Source: Actinomadura craniellae
GTDB taxonomy: Bacteria; Actinomycetota; Actinomycetes; Streptosporangiales; Streptosporangiaceae
DNA length: 64,000 nt
Assembly (NCBI RefSeq): GCF_003289645.1
Contig: NZ_QLYX01000006.1
Span: forward strand, 334,509-398,508
Reading direction: 5' to 3'
In this document: piece by piece, positions 10,141 to 19,009 of the stretch
Position numbering within the stretch: the stretch's first letter is position 1
How the letters are laid out: every line of letters starts with the position of its first letter
The notes under the pieces: generated by a model
Told to the model about the DNA's origin: nothing
Databases searched by the model: none
Seen by the model: the letters and a program-made list of their open reading frames with translations, nothing else
Position numbers and translations under genes: made by a program

Positions 10141-11773
10141 CGTCGTCCTTGCAGTCGGTGGAACCGGCGCGGTCGGTGGCGCCGACGGCGGGAAGCGTCC
10201 AGCGGATGGTGGTACCCCGGTGCCCCGGCTCCTGTTCGGTGTCCAGCCAGATGTGCCCGCCGTGGTGCTCGACAATCTTCTTGCACATGGCCAGCCCGAT
10301 CCCGGTCCCGGTGTACTCGTCCTGCGGGTGCAGCCGCTGGAAGATCAGGAAGATCCGGTCAGCGTAGCGGGGTTCGATGCCGATCCCGTTGTCGGCACAC
10401 GACAGCTCCCACATGTCGCCGTCGCACCGGGCCCCGACGACCACCCGGGGCCGCTCGTCGGACCGGAACTTGATGGCGTTGCCGATCAGGTTCTGGAAGA
10501 GCTGGGTGAGCAGCGTCCGGTCGCCCGGCACCTCGGGCAGGTCGTCGGCGACGACCTCGGCCCCGGTCTCCTCGATCAGCCGGGTGAGGTTGTCGGTGGC
10601 CCGCTCCAGCACCGCGTCGAGCGAGACGGCCTCCTCGGGCTTGGTGAACCGGCCGACCCGGGAGAAGGTGAGCAGGTCGTTGATCAGCGCCTGCATCCGT
10701 TTCGCGCCGTCCACCGCGAAGTCGATGTACTGCCGTCCCCGGTCGTCGAGCCGATCGGAGTAGCGGCGCTCGATCATCTGGCAGAAGCTCGCCACCTTCC
10801 GCAGCGGCTCCTGCAGGTCGTGGCTGGCGACGTAGGCGAACTGCTCCAGCTCGGCGTTGGACCGGCGCAGCTCCGCGGCCTGCTCGTCGAGCCGGGCCCG
10901 GGCCTCGGCGGTGTGCCGCCACTCCTGGATGATCCGGTGCCGCATGGAGTCGACGATCGCGGCCAGCTCGCTCAGCTCCGCCGGCCCGCTGATGTCCAGG
11001 GGATGGGCGAACTCGCCCTGGGCGACCCGCCTGCTCTGCTCGCCCAGCCTGGCCACCGGCTGCAGCACGGTGCGCCGGATCAGCAGCACCAGCGTGAGCG
11101 CCGCGAGGCCGATGACCACGCTGGATATCCCCATCGACAGGTACAGGTTCCGCACCCGCTCGCGCAGGTTCTGGTCGACCTGGGCGTTCAGCGTGCCCAG
11201 CCCCTGCTGCACCGCGCCGTTGGTGTTCCTGACCTCGCCGAACAGCCGGCTGCCGGTGCGGCTCTCCTCGCGCGCCAGCTTGCCGTCGACGGTCAGCGGG
11301 TCGGCGAAGTCGCGGCGCCAGGTGGCGGACGCGGCCATCAGCCGGCCGAGGTCGTTCCGGACCGGCGCGGCGTTCGGCACGTCCCGCAACAGCACCTGGA
11401 TCTGCTGCTCGGTCTGCGCCTCGGTGGCGATCGCCCGGCGGTAGGTGGTGACGAACCGGGCCTCGCCGGTGGCGGCGTAGTCGCGGATCGCGGTGTCCTG
11501 CGCGGCCAGCGCCCCGTTGAGCTGGAACGCCTGCAACGTGGCCGGGGTCACGTGGTTGAGCAGGGTGGTCCGGGCGTTCCCGATCTCCTGCAACGCCAGG
11601 ATCGACTGCGCCATCGCGGCCAGCACCAGCAGGCTGAGCACCAGGCCGCCGATGCCGTACCACTGGCGCAGCCGCACCCGGCCCAGCCTGGACTGCGGCC
11701 GGGGCTCGTACGCCGGGGTCGGCGGGATCGGCGGGGTCAGGGTCGGCGGGGTCGGTTGCGACGTCGGAATCAC
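10082..11773 (-). CDS. CHASE3/HAMP sensor histidine kinase
   Basis: This is a 563-aa membrane kinase. A Pro-rich N-terminus is followed by a transmembrane segment (about 40-62), an extracellular CHASE3-like four-helix sensor, a second transmembrane segment (about 217-238) and HAMP. A dimerisation domain carries the phospho-accepting His in [12 protein letters not shown], and the ATPase domain has the N box (NLIGNAIKF) and G box (GTGIGLAM). The GTG start overlaps the stop of the upstream phosphatase gene (GTGA). The last 20 codons run into the receiver gene. The stimulus is unknown. Confidence 0.92.
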   Translation of the reverse strand: MIPTSQPTPPTLTPPIPPTPAYEPRPQSRLGRVRLRQWYGIGGLVLSLLVLAAMAQSILALQEIGNARTTLLNHVTPATLQAFQLNGALAAQDTAIRDYAATGEARFVTTYRRAIATEAQTEQQIQVLLRDVPNAAPVRNDLGRLMAASATWRRDFADPLTVDGKLAREESRTGSRLFGEVRNTNGAVQQGLGTLNAQVDQNLRERVRNLYLSMGISSVVIGLAALTLVLLIRRTVLQPVARLGEQSRRVAQGEFAHPLDISGPAELSELAAIVDSMRHRIIQEWRHTAEARARLDEQAAELRRSNAELEQFAYVASHDLQEPLRKVASFCQMIERRYSDRLDDRGRQYIDFAVDGAKRMQALINDLLTFSRVGRFTKPEEAVSLDAVLERATDNLTRLIEETGAEVVADDLPEVPGDRTLLTQLFQNLIGNAIKFRSDERPRVVVGARCDGDMWELSCADNGIGIEPRYADRIFLIFQRLHPQDEYTGTGIGLAMCKKIVEHHGGHIWLDTEQEPGHRGTTIRWTLPAVGATDRAGSTDCKDDDERADAQPDRGPAGGGRPR

Positions 11774-12978
11774 CCGGTTTCGGATCGTGCCAGCAGCAGG
11801 ACGGCCAGGTCGTCGGCCAGCGCCTCGCCGTTCAGGGTCTCGGCCTCGCTGACCAGCGTGTCGATCAGGGCGTCACTGCAGAACTTCCGGTCCGGGGTGT
11901 TCTGCGCCAGCCGGATCAGCCCGTCGGTGCCCAGCCGCTCGGGACCCTTGCCGATCAGGCCCTCGATCAGCCCGTCGGTGTAGAGCATGAGGCCCCACGA
12001 CTCGCCCAGCTCGACGTCCACCGCGGACCACTCGGCCCCCGGCAGCAGCCCCAGCGCCGGGCCGAACTCCTCGCCCTCCAGCGCGGTCACCTCGTCGCCG
12101 ACGAACAGCAGCGGCACGGGGTGCCCCGCCATGTAGATCTGGGCGCTCCGCCGGTCGGGCGCCACGGTGACCATGCACAGGGTGGTGAAGATCTCGTCGC
12201 TGCGCCGCTCCAGGCCCAGCACGGTGTCGAGGGTGGACAGCAACCCGCCCCCGGTGTGGCCGGCCAGCACCAGGGTGCGCCAGGCCATCCGCAGGCAGAC
12301 ACCGAGCGCGGCCTCGTCCGGGCCGTGCCCGCAGACGTCCCCTATCACCAGGTGGACGGTGCCGTCGGAGGTCTGCACCGTGTCGTAGAAGTCACCGCCC
12401 AGCAGGGCGCGTTCCCGGCCCGGCTGGTAGCGGGTGTGGTGGTGGAGCGTCGGGTCGTCGATCACCGGGACGGGTAGCAGGCCGCGCTCCAGCCGGGCGT
12501 TCTCCCGGCCGACGATGCGTGCCTCGACCAGCCGCCGCTCCGACTCCTCGGCGCGTTTGCGCTCGATCGCGTAGCGGATCGCGCGGGCCAGCAGCGGCCC
12601 GTCGACATGCTGCTTGACCAGGTAGTCCTCGGCGCCCGCGGCGACGGCGCGGACGCCCAGGTGCGAGTCGTCCAGGCCGGTGAGCACGACCACGGCGGCG
12701 TGCGTGCCCATCGACAGGACCTCCTGCAGCAACTCGAAGCCGTCGGCGTCCGGCAGCGAGAGGTCGACCAGGATGCACTGGACCCGGCGGGAGAGCTTCC
12801 GCCGGGCCTCGCCCAGGGTCGGCGCGTGGGTGATGTCGACGTTCAGGCCGCTCTCGGCCAGCAGTTCCTGCACCAGGAACGCGTCGCCCGGGTCGTCCTC
12901 GATCAGGAGCAGCCCGAGCGGGCCGTCCACTCCAGGGACGGCCGAGTGTTGCTGTTGACGATGGTTGATGGCGCTCAC
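11770..12978 (-). CDS. Response regulator with PP2C (RsbU/SpoIIE-type) phosphatase domain
   Basis: This 402-aa fusion has an N-terminal receiver (LLIEDDPGD; phosphorylation site CILVDLSLPDADGF) and a C-terminal Mn-dependent Ser/Thr phosphatase (GGDFYD, IGDVCGHGPDEA, MLYTDGLIE, LADDLAVLLL). Proteins of this build usually dephosphorylate anti-anti-sigma factors in partner-switching pathways. I chose the GTG at 12978 (VSAINHRQQQ) because it lies just before the receiver; a TTG 23 codons upstream is possible. It is the first gene of the three-gene signalling operon. No anti-sigma partner is nearby, apart from the unrelated RsbW-like gene at 45826. Confidence 0.88.
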   Translation of the reverse strand: MSAINHRQQQHSAVPGVDGPLGLLLIEDDPGDAFLVQELLAESGLNVDITHAPTLGEARRKLSRRVQCILVDLSLPDADGFELLQEVLSMGTHAAVVVLTGLDDSHLGVRAVAAGAEDYLVKQHVDGPLLARAIRYAIERKRAEESERRLVEARIVGRENARLERGLLPVPVIDDPTLHHHTRYQPGRERALLGGDFYDTVQTSDGTVHLVIGDVCGHGPDEAALGVCLRMAWRTLVLAGHTGGGLLSTLDTVLGLERRSDEIFTTLCMVTVAPDRRSAQIYMAGHPVPLLFVGDEVTALEGEEFGPALGLLPGAEWSAVDVELGESWGLMLYTDGLIEGLIGKGPERLGTDGLIRLAQNTPDRKFCSDALIDTLVSEAETLNGEALADDLAVLLLARSETG

Positions 12979-13185
12979 GTTACGGTTCCGCTGAATGGGC
13001 TCATGGCACCCACTTTCCAAGGCGAGGCTTGTCTCGGCGTGCAACAAGCCGCACGACGATGGACACTCGTCAATGCGGTCGCACCCGGCCGCGGCATCTG
13101 CCTAGCCGCTGAAACCCAGGTCTCATGGAGCGTGAGCACGCTCCGTACAACTGGTGACCCTACCTCCTTTGTTTCCAAACGCACA

Positions 13186-13201
13186 GTCGATCGTGATCGA
13201 C
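13186..13201. promoter_or_regulatory. Perfect palindrome upstream of the ABC exporter operon
   Basis: GTCGATC-GT-GATCGAC is a perfect 7+2+7 inverted repeat 56 bp before the ABC transporter start. A second perfect hairpin (GGAGCGTG-AG-CACGCTCC) sits at 13127-13144. Both lie in the 279-bp divergent region. The first is a plausible repressor operator; no regulator can be assigned. Confidence 0.4.
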
Positions 13202-13257
13202 GGAGCGCGAAAAAATGGTTCGCGACCATGGCAGACGCGTGCCTAGGGTCGTCCATC

Positions 13258-14937
13258 ATGCGCTCGCTGCCCGTGCCGGATCCGGGGGTTCCCGGCCGCC
13301 TCACGCCATGGGGCCACCTGCGGTGGCTGGCCCGGGTCGAGCCGCGCGCGCTGGGCGCGGGAATCGTCTTCGGCATCCTCTGGATGCTCAGCCAGGCGCT
13401 GGTGCCGGTGGCCCTCGGCCGGGCCGTCGACGACGGGATCGCCGCCCGGGACACCGGCGCGCTGCTCGGCTGGTCGGCGGTGCTGCTGGGGCTCGGGGCG
13501 GTGCAGGCGGCCAGTGGCATCCTGCGGCACCGGCGGGCGTCGTTCGTCTGGCTGGCCGCCGCGTACCGCACCGCCCAGGTGGTGACCCGGCAGGCGACCC
13601 GGCTGGGCGCCGCGCTGCCCCGCCGCATCTCGGCCGGCGAGGTGGTGAGCGTGGGCCTGACCGACGTGGCGCACATCGGCGACGGGATGGACATCATGAT
13701 CCGGGGCTCCGGCGCGGTGGTGACCATCGTCGTCGTCTCCGCGCTCCTGCTGGGCGCCTCGCTCCCGCTCGGCCTGATCGTGGTGATCGGTGTCCCGCTG
13801 GTCCTGGCCGCCGCGGCCCCGCTGTTCCGGCCCTACCACCGGCGGACGCACGTGCTCCGCGAGCGGGTCGGCGAGCTCAACACCCGGGCGGCCGACATCG
13901 TGGCCGGGCTCCGGGTGCTGCGCGGGATCGGCGGGGAGCAGATCTTCGCCGAGCGCTACCGGGCCGGCTCCCAGCGGGTGCGCCGGGCCGGTGTCCGGGT
14001 CGCCCAGGTGGACTCCGCGCTGAGCGGGGCCCAGATCCTGCTGCCCGGGCTGCTGATCGCCCTGGTCGTCTGGGCGGGCGCCCGGGCCGCGACGACCGGC
14101 GCCATCACCCCCGGCGAGCTCGTCACGTTCTACGGGTACGCGGTGTTCCTGATCCACCCCATGCGCACCATCGGGGAGGCCGCCGACAAGCTCATCCGGG
14201 CGCACGTCGCCGCGGGCCGGGTCGTCCGGCTGCTGGCGCTCACCCCCGAACCGGTGCTCGCCGGCACGACCGAGCCCGCCGGCCCGGGCGATCTGACAGA
14301 CACCGAGTCCGGGCTGGTCGTACGGCCGGGCCGGTGCACCGCGCTGGTGGCGACCGACACCGCCGCGGCGCGCGCGATCGCCGACCGGCTCGGCCGCTAC
14401 GTCGACGCCGGCGAGGTGGCCTACGCGGGGGTGCCGCTGCGGGAACTGGCGGACCTGCGCGCCCGGATCCTGGTGGCGATCAACGAGGACCGGCTGTTCG
14501 CCGGGCCGCTCCGCGCGGGGCTCGGCGACGGCCCCGGAGTCGCCGCGGCACTGCACGCCGCCTGCGCCGAGGACATCGCGGAACCCGACGCCCACGTCGC
14601 CGAGGCCGGGCGGGAGTTCTCCGGTGGCCAGCAGCAGCGGCTGCGGCTGGCCCGGGCGCTGGCCGCCGACCCCGAGGTGCTGATCCTGGTCGAGCCCACC
14701 AGCGCGGTCGACGCCCACACCGAGGCGCGGATCGCCGACCGGCTCCGCGCCGCCCGCACCGGCCGGACGACCCTGGTCTGCACCACCAGCCCGCTGATGC
14801 TCGACCGGGCCGACCACGTGGTGTTCGTGTCCGGTGGCGCGGTCGCGGCCGAGGGAACCCACCGCGAACTGCTGCGCACCACACCCGGCTACGCCGCCGT
14901 GGTCACCCGCGGCGAGACGCTCGCCCCCGCCGACTGA
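13258..14937 (+). CDS. ABC exporter half-transporter with degenerate ATPase site
   Basis: This 559-aa protein has a six-helix exporter domain (about 20-320) fused to a nucleotide-binding domain. The C motif is intact (FSGGQQQRLRLARAL). Walker A is lost: the P-loop position reads RCTALVATDTAAARA with no GxxGxGKS. Walker B reads LILVEPTS instead of LLLDEPTS, and the switch His is missing (TLVCTTSPL). It should therefore pair with the protein at 14988-16775 rather than act alone. ATG 13258 is used; ATG 13228 is in frame and possible. The substrate is unknown (multidrug, lipid or peptide export). Confidence 0.88.
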   Translation: MRSLPVPDPGVPGRLTPWGHLRWLARVEPRALGAGIVFGILWMLSQALVPVALGRAVDDGIAARDTGALLGWSAVLLGLGAVQAASGILRHRRASFVWLAAAYRTAQVVTRQATRLGAALPRRISAGEVVSVGLTDVAHIGDGMDIMIRGSGAVVTIVVVSALLLGASLPLGLIVVIGVPLVLAAAAPLFRPYHRRTHVLRERVGELNTRAADIVAGLRVLRGIGGEQIFAERYRAGSQRVRRAGVRVAQVDSALSGAQILLPGLLIALVVWAGARAATTGAITPGELVTFYGYAVFLIHPMRTIGEAADKLIRAHVAAGRVVRLLALTPEPVLAGTTEPAGPGDLTDTESGLVVRPGRCTALVATDTAAARAIADRLGRYVDAGEVAYAGVPLRELADLRARILVAINEDRLFAGPLRAGLGDGPGVAAALHAACAEDIAEPDAHVAEAGREFSGGQQQRLRLARALAADPEVLILVEPTSAVDAHTEARIADRLRAARTGRTTLVCTTSPLMLDRADHVVFVSGGAVAAEGTHRELLRTTPGYAAVVTRGETLAPAD

Positions 14938-14987
14938 CACAGAGGAACGCACCGCCGGCCGCCCGGCGGAACAGGAGACGACCGCCC

Positions 14988-16775
14988 ATGACCACCGAGA
15001 TCCCGCCGGCCGCGGCGCCCGCCGAGATCCTGCCGGTGGCGACGACCGCACAGGTGCGCGCCTACGCCCGGCGGCTGATGCTGCGGTACCCCCGCGCGCT
15101 GGGCGGGGCGCTGGCCCTGCACGCGCTGGCCGCGGTCGCCGGCCTGGCCGGGCCGCGGCTGCTGGGCGAACTGGTGCAGGACGCCGCCACCGGGGCTCCG
15201 GCGCACGTCGGGACGACCGTGGCGGCCATCACGGCCTTCATCGTGGCGGAGGCGGTGCTGGTCCGCTACGCCCACCTGGCCTCGACCCGGCTGGGCGAGC
15301 GGATCCTGGCCGAACTGCGCGAGGAGTTCGTCGAGGGGACGCTCCGGCTGCCGCTGTCCATGGTGGAGCGGGCGGGCACCGGCGACCTGGTCGCGCGCAG
15401 CTCCCGCGACGTCGACGCGCTGACGGAGGCGGTCCGGTTCGCGGTGCCGCAGGTGATGATCGGCACCGTCACCACGATCTTCACCCTGGGCGCGCTGATC
15501 CTGGTCGGGCCGCTGCTGGTGCTGCCCTGCCTGCTCGGGGTGCCGCTGCTGTGGTGGGCCTGGCGGTGGTACCTGACCCGGGCCCGGGACGGCTACCTGT
15601 GGGAGGGCGCCGCCTGGGCGCGGATCGCCGACGGGTTGGCCGAGACGGTGCACGGCGCCCGCACGGTCGAGGCGCTGGGGCTGGCCGACCGGCGGCACGC
15701 GCGCGGCGACGCCGACCTGGCCCACAGCTGGGCGGCGGAGCGGTACACGCTGCGGCTGCGCACCGTCCTCTTCCCGGTGGTGGACATGGGCTTCGTCCTG
15801 CCGCTGGCCGCCACCCTGCTGTTCGGCGGCCTGCTCTACACCCGGGACATGGCCACGCTCGCCCAGGTCACCGCCGCCACCCTGTACGTCCAGCGGCTGG
15901 TGGAACCCGTCCAGATGCTGCTCAACCAGCTCGACACGCTCCAACTCGGCGGTGTCTCCCTGGCCCGGCTGCTGGGCGTCCAGGGAGTCCCCCCGGACCG
16001 GCCCGGCACCCGCCCGCCGGCCGCCGCCGAGCGCGTCTCTTCGGACGGCAGGCGCCCGGCGATCGCGGTGCGGGACGTGCGCTTCGCCTACCGGCCCGGG
16101 CAGGACGTGCTGCACGGCGTGGACCTGGAGCTGCGGCCCGGGGAGCGGCTGGCGGTGGTCGGGCCCAGCGGGGCGGGCAAGTCCACGCTGGGCCGGCTGC
16201 TCGCCGGGATCAACGCGCCGCGCACCGGCACGGTGGAGGTCCGCCCGCCCGGGGGGACGGCGGTCCCGCTCGCCGAACTGTCGGCGGGCGAACTGCGCGG
16301 CCAGGTCGCCCTGGTCACCCAGGAGCACCACGTGTTCCACGGCACCCTGCGCGACAACCTGGTCATGGCCCGCCCCGGCAGCACCGACCGCGCCGCCCTG
16401 GACGCCCTGGCCGCCGTCGAGTGGGACGGCCCCGGCCTCGACACCGAGGTCGGCTCCGGCCGCCACGAGCTCTCGCCCGCCCAGGCCCAGCAGCTCGCCC
16501 TCGCCCGGCTGGTGCTCGCCGACCCGCACACCCTGGTGCTCGACGAGGCCACCTCGCTGCTGGACCCGCGCGCCGCCCGCCGGCTCGAACGCTCGCTCGC
16601 CGCCGTCCTCGCCGGCCGCACCGTCGTCGCCATCGCCCACCGGCTGCACACCGCGCACGACGCCGACCGGGTCGCGGTCGTCGAGGACGGCCGCATCACC
16701 GAACTCGGCACCCACGACGAACTGCTCGCCGCGGACGGCTCCTACGCGGCCCTCTGGCGCTCCTGGCGGTACTGA
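14988..16775 (+). CDS. ABC exporter half-transporter with intact Walker motifs
   Basis: This 595-aa protein has an exporter membrane domain (about 35-330) and an ATPase domain with canonical Walker A (GPSGAGKST), Walker B (LVLDEATS) and switch His (AIAHRLH), but a weakened C motif (ELSPAQAQQLALARL instead of LSGGQ). The defect complements that of the upstream partner, so the heterodimer would have one complete ATP site built from this Walker A/B and the partner's signature. The ATG at 14988 is preceded by AGGAG, and the spacer from the first gene is 50 bp. Confidence 0.92.
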   Translation: MTTEIPPAAAPAEILPVATTAQVRAYARRLMLRYPRALGGALALHALAAVAGLAGPRLLGELVQDAATGAPAHVGTTVAAITAFIVAEAVLVRYAHLASTRLGERILAELREEFVEGTLRLPLSMVERAGTGDLVARSSRDVDALTEAVRFAVPQVMIGTVTTIFTLGALILVGPLLVLPCLLGVPLLWWAWRWYLTRARDGYLWEGAAWARIADGLAETVHGARTVEALGLADRRHARGDADLAHSWAAERYTLRLRTVLFPVVDMGFVLPLAATLLFGGLLYTRDMATLAQVTAATLYVQRLVEPVQMLLNQLDTLQLGGVSLARLLGVQGVPPDRPGTRPPAAAERVSSDGRRPAIAVRDVRFAYRPGQDVLHGVDLELRPGERLAVVGPSGAGKSTLGRLLAGINAPRTGTVEVRPPGGTAVPLAELSAGELRGQVALVTQEHHVFHGTLRDNLVMARPGSTDRAALDALAAVEWDGPGLDTEVGSGRHELSPAQAQQLALARLVLADPHTLVLDEATSLLDPRAARRLERSLAAVLAGRTVVAIAHRLHTAHDADRVAVVEDGRITELGTHDELLAADGSYAALWRSWRY

Positions 16776-16785
16776 CCCCGACCCT

Positions 16786-18885
16786 TCAGGGACCCTCGGG
16801 GTTCGCCAGGGCCCGGCGCAGGAAGTCGACCTGGAGGGTGAGCAGGTTCTCCGCGACGGTCTCCTGCGGGGTCATGTGGGTGACCCCGGACAGCGGCAGC
16901 ACGGTGTGCGGGCGGCCCGCCGCCAGCAGGGCCGAGGACAGCCGCAGGGTGTGCGCGGCGACCACGTTGTCGTCGGCCAGCCCGTGGATGAGCAGCAGGG
17001 GCCGCTTCAGCGCGGGGGCGTCCGCGAGCAGCGAGTTGTGCGCGTAGTGCTCGGGGTCCTCGTCCGGGTGGCCCAGGTACCGCTCGGTGTAGTGGGTGTC
17101 GTACAGCGCCCAGTCGGTCACCGGGGCGCCCGCCACCGCGGCGTGGAACACGTCGGGGCGGCGCAGCACCGCCAGCGCCGCCAGCCAGCCGCCGAACGAC
17201 CAGCCGCGGATCGCCACCCGGCCCAGGTCGAGCGCGGCGGGGTACCGCCGGGCCGCCTCCTCCAGCGCGGTGACCTGGTCCTCCAACACCGGGCCGACGA
17301 AGTCGCCGCGCACCGCGCGCTCCCAGGCCGGGCCGCGGGCCGGGGTGCCCCGGCCGTCCGCGATCACCACGGCGAAGCCCTGGTCGGCCAGCCACTGCGC
17401 CTCGTAGTAGGCCCGCCGCGCCGCCAGCACCCGCTGGGCGTGCGGCCCCCCGTACGGGTCGAGCAGCACCGGCAGCGGCCCGTGCTCGGGGCGCCAGCCG
17501 GTGGGCAGCACCACCGCGGTGCGGATCTCCCGGTCGCCCGCCCGCACGATCTGCACCGCGGGGTCGATCACCGGGGCCTCGGCCCGGGACTCGATCTCGA
17601 ACGTGCCCGCCGGGCCGGTGACCGTCGTGGTGACGCCGTGCGCGTCCGGGCGCGACCCGGTCAGGACGGTGATGCCACCCGAGCGGGTGCCGGAGAAGAC
17701 GCCCGCCTGCCCGGTCAGCCGGTGCAGGCCGTCCGGGCCGTACGACCACACGTGCACCTCGGTGGGCTCCTCGGCGGCCGTGAACAGCACCGAGGCGCCC
17801 TCCACCCCCAGCACCGACCGCAGTTGCAGGCCGGGCGGGGTGACCGGCTCGCCGGCCACGGTCAGCCGCCGGGTGTCGGTCTCGTGGTCCTCGGTGGCCC
17901 ACACCAGCGCGCCGGAACCGGTCCGGGCGGGCACCCCGGCCACGATCTCCACCCAGACCGGGTCGTGCTCGACGTGCTCCAGCGTGGTCTCGCCGTTGCT
18001 CGGGTCGACCCGCAGCGCCCGCAGCGCCCGCTGGTCCCGGGTCTGCACGACGATCAGCAGCCCCTTGGCGTCCCAGTGCGCCGTCACCACGTACGGGAAC
18101 TCGCCGCGGTCCCAGCCGACCGCGACCCGGCGGCCGTCGAGTTTCAGGAGCGTCAGGGAGACGATGGCGTTGGGGGTGCCCGCCGCCGGGTAGGCGATCG
18201 TGACCGGGTCGGCGGCCGGGTCGGCGGGGTCGGCGATGTGCCAGCGCTGCACCGGGGTCTCGTCCACCCGGGCGACCAACAGCGACTCGCCGTCCGGGGA
18301 CCACCAGTACCCGCGCATCCGGCCCATCTCCTCGGCCGCGATGAATTCGGCCAGCCCGTAGGAGATCTGGTCGCTCTCGGGCTGCACCAGCGCCCGGTCG
18401 TCCTCGTCGCCGGTGAGTTCGATCACACGCAGGGTGCGGCCCGAGACGTACGCCACCCGCCGCCCGGTCGGGTCGATCCGGGGGTCGAACACCGGGGTCT
18501 GCGCGCCGAGCGCCCGCACCCCGCCGGTGCCGCGCGGGTCGGCCAGGAACAGCCGGCCGCCGAGGGTGAACACGGCCTGGGACCCGGTGCGGTCGAGCGT
18601 GTAGCCGACGATGCCGCCGGCCTGCTCGCGGGCGCGCTCCCGGCGGGCCCGCTCCTCGGGTGGCAGGTCCTCCTCACCGGCGACGTCGAGCGCGGTCGGG
18701 TCGGCGACCAGCCGCTCCTCCCCGGTGGCGGTGTCGAGCGTCCACAGGCAGGTGACCGGGTCGGTGCCCGCCTTCGTCCGCAGGAACGCGACGTACGACC
18801 CGTCCGGGGCGATCTGGAAGCCTCGCGGCACGCCGAGGGTGAACCGCCGGGTACGGGCGCTCTGCCGGGGATAGCTCGTGGTCAT
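16786..18885 (-). CDS. S9 family prolyl oligopeptidase (dipeptidyl-peptidase IV-like)
   Basis: This 699-aa serine peptidase has an N-terminal beta-propeller (about residues 20-430) followed by an alpha/beta hydrolase. The nucleophile is in RGWSFGGWLA; the acid and base lie in LIHGLADDNV and SGVTHMTPQE. No signal peptide is apparent, so it is probably cytoplasmic and degrades short, often proline-containing peptides. The gene converges on the ABC operon with a 10-bp gap and is divergent from the kinase at 19010. Confidence 0.9.
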   Translation of the reverse strand: MTTSYPRQSARTRRFTLGVPRGFQIAPDGSYVAFLRTKAGTDPVTCLWTLDTATGEERLVADPTALDVAGEEDLPPEERARRERAREQAGGIVGYTLDRTGSQAVFTLGGRLFLADPRGTGGVRALGAQTPVFDPRIDPTGRRVAYVSGRTLRVIELTGDEDDRALVQPESDQISYGLAEFIAAEEMGRMRGYWWSPDGESLLVARVDETPVQRWHIADPADPAADPVTIAYPAAGTPNAIVSLTLLKLDGRRVAVGWDRGEFPYVVTAHWDAKGLLIVVQTRDQRALRALRVDPSNGETTLEHVEHDPVWVEIVAGVPARTGSGALVWATEDHETDTRRLTVAGEPVTPPGLQLRSVLGVEGASVLFTAAEEPTEVHVWSYGPDGLHRLTGQAGVFSGTRSGGITVLTGSRPDAHGVTTTVTGPAGTFEIESRAEAPVIDPAVQIVRAGDREIRTAVVLPTGWRPEHGPLPVLLDPYGGPHAQRVLAARRAYYEAQWLADQGFAVVIADGRGTPARGPAWERAVRGDFVGPVLEDQVTALEEAARRYPAALDLGRVAIRGWSFGGWLAALAVLRRPDVFHAAVAGAPVTDWALYDTHYTERYLGHPDEDPEHYAHNSLLADAPALKRPLLLIHGLADDNVVAAHTLRLSSALLAAGRPHTVLPLSGVTHMTPQETVAENLLTLQVDFLRRALANPEGP

Positions 18886-19009
18886 TCACCCGAGTCTGCC
18901 AGCCGCCGGGACCCGGTTGCGTTACGGCATCGCCGGATGGCCGGGGAACGGCCCCCTGCTGGCATAGGCTCGGGGAGGCCGTGTCCGTTTTAGTCCACCG
19001 GAGTCGTCG

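Noticed and set aside
13127..13144. GGAGCGTG-AG-CACGCTCC hairpin as a terminator
   Set aside because: It lies between divergent genes, where no terminator is needed. The 2-bp centre makes it more likely a DNA-binding site than an RNA hairpin.
12607..13257. Upstream extension of the first ABC transporter frame
   Set aside because: It runs antisense through the receiver-phosphatase gene, and the exporter-like sequence begins only at 13258.
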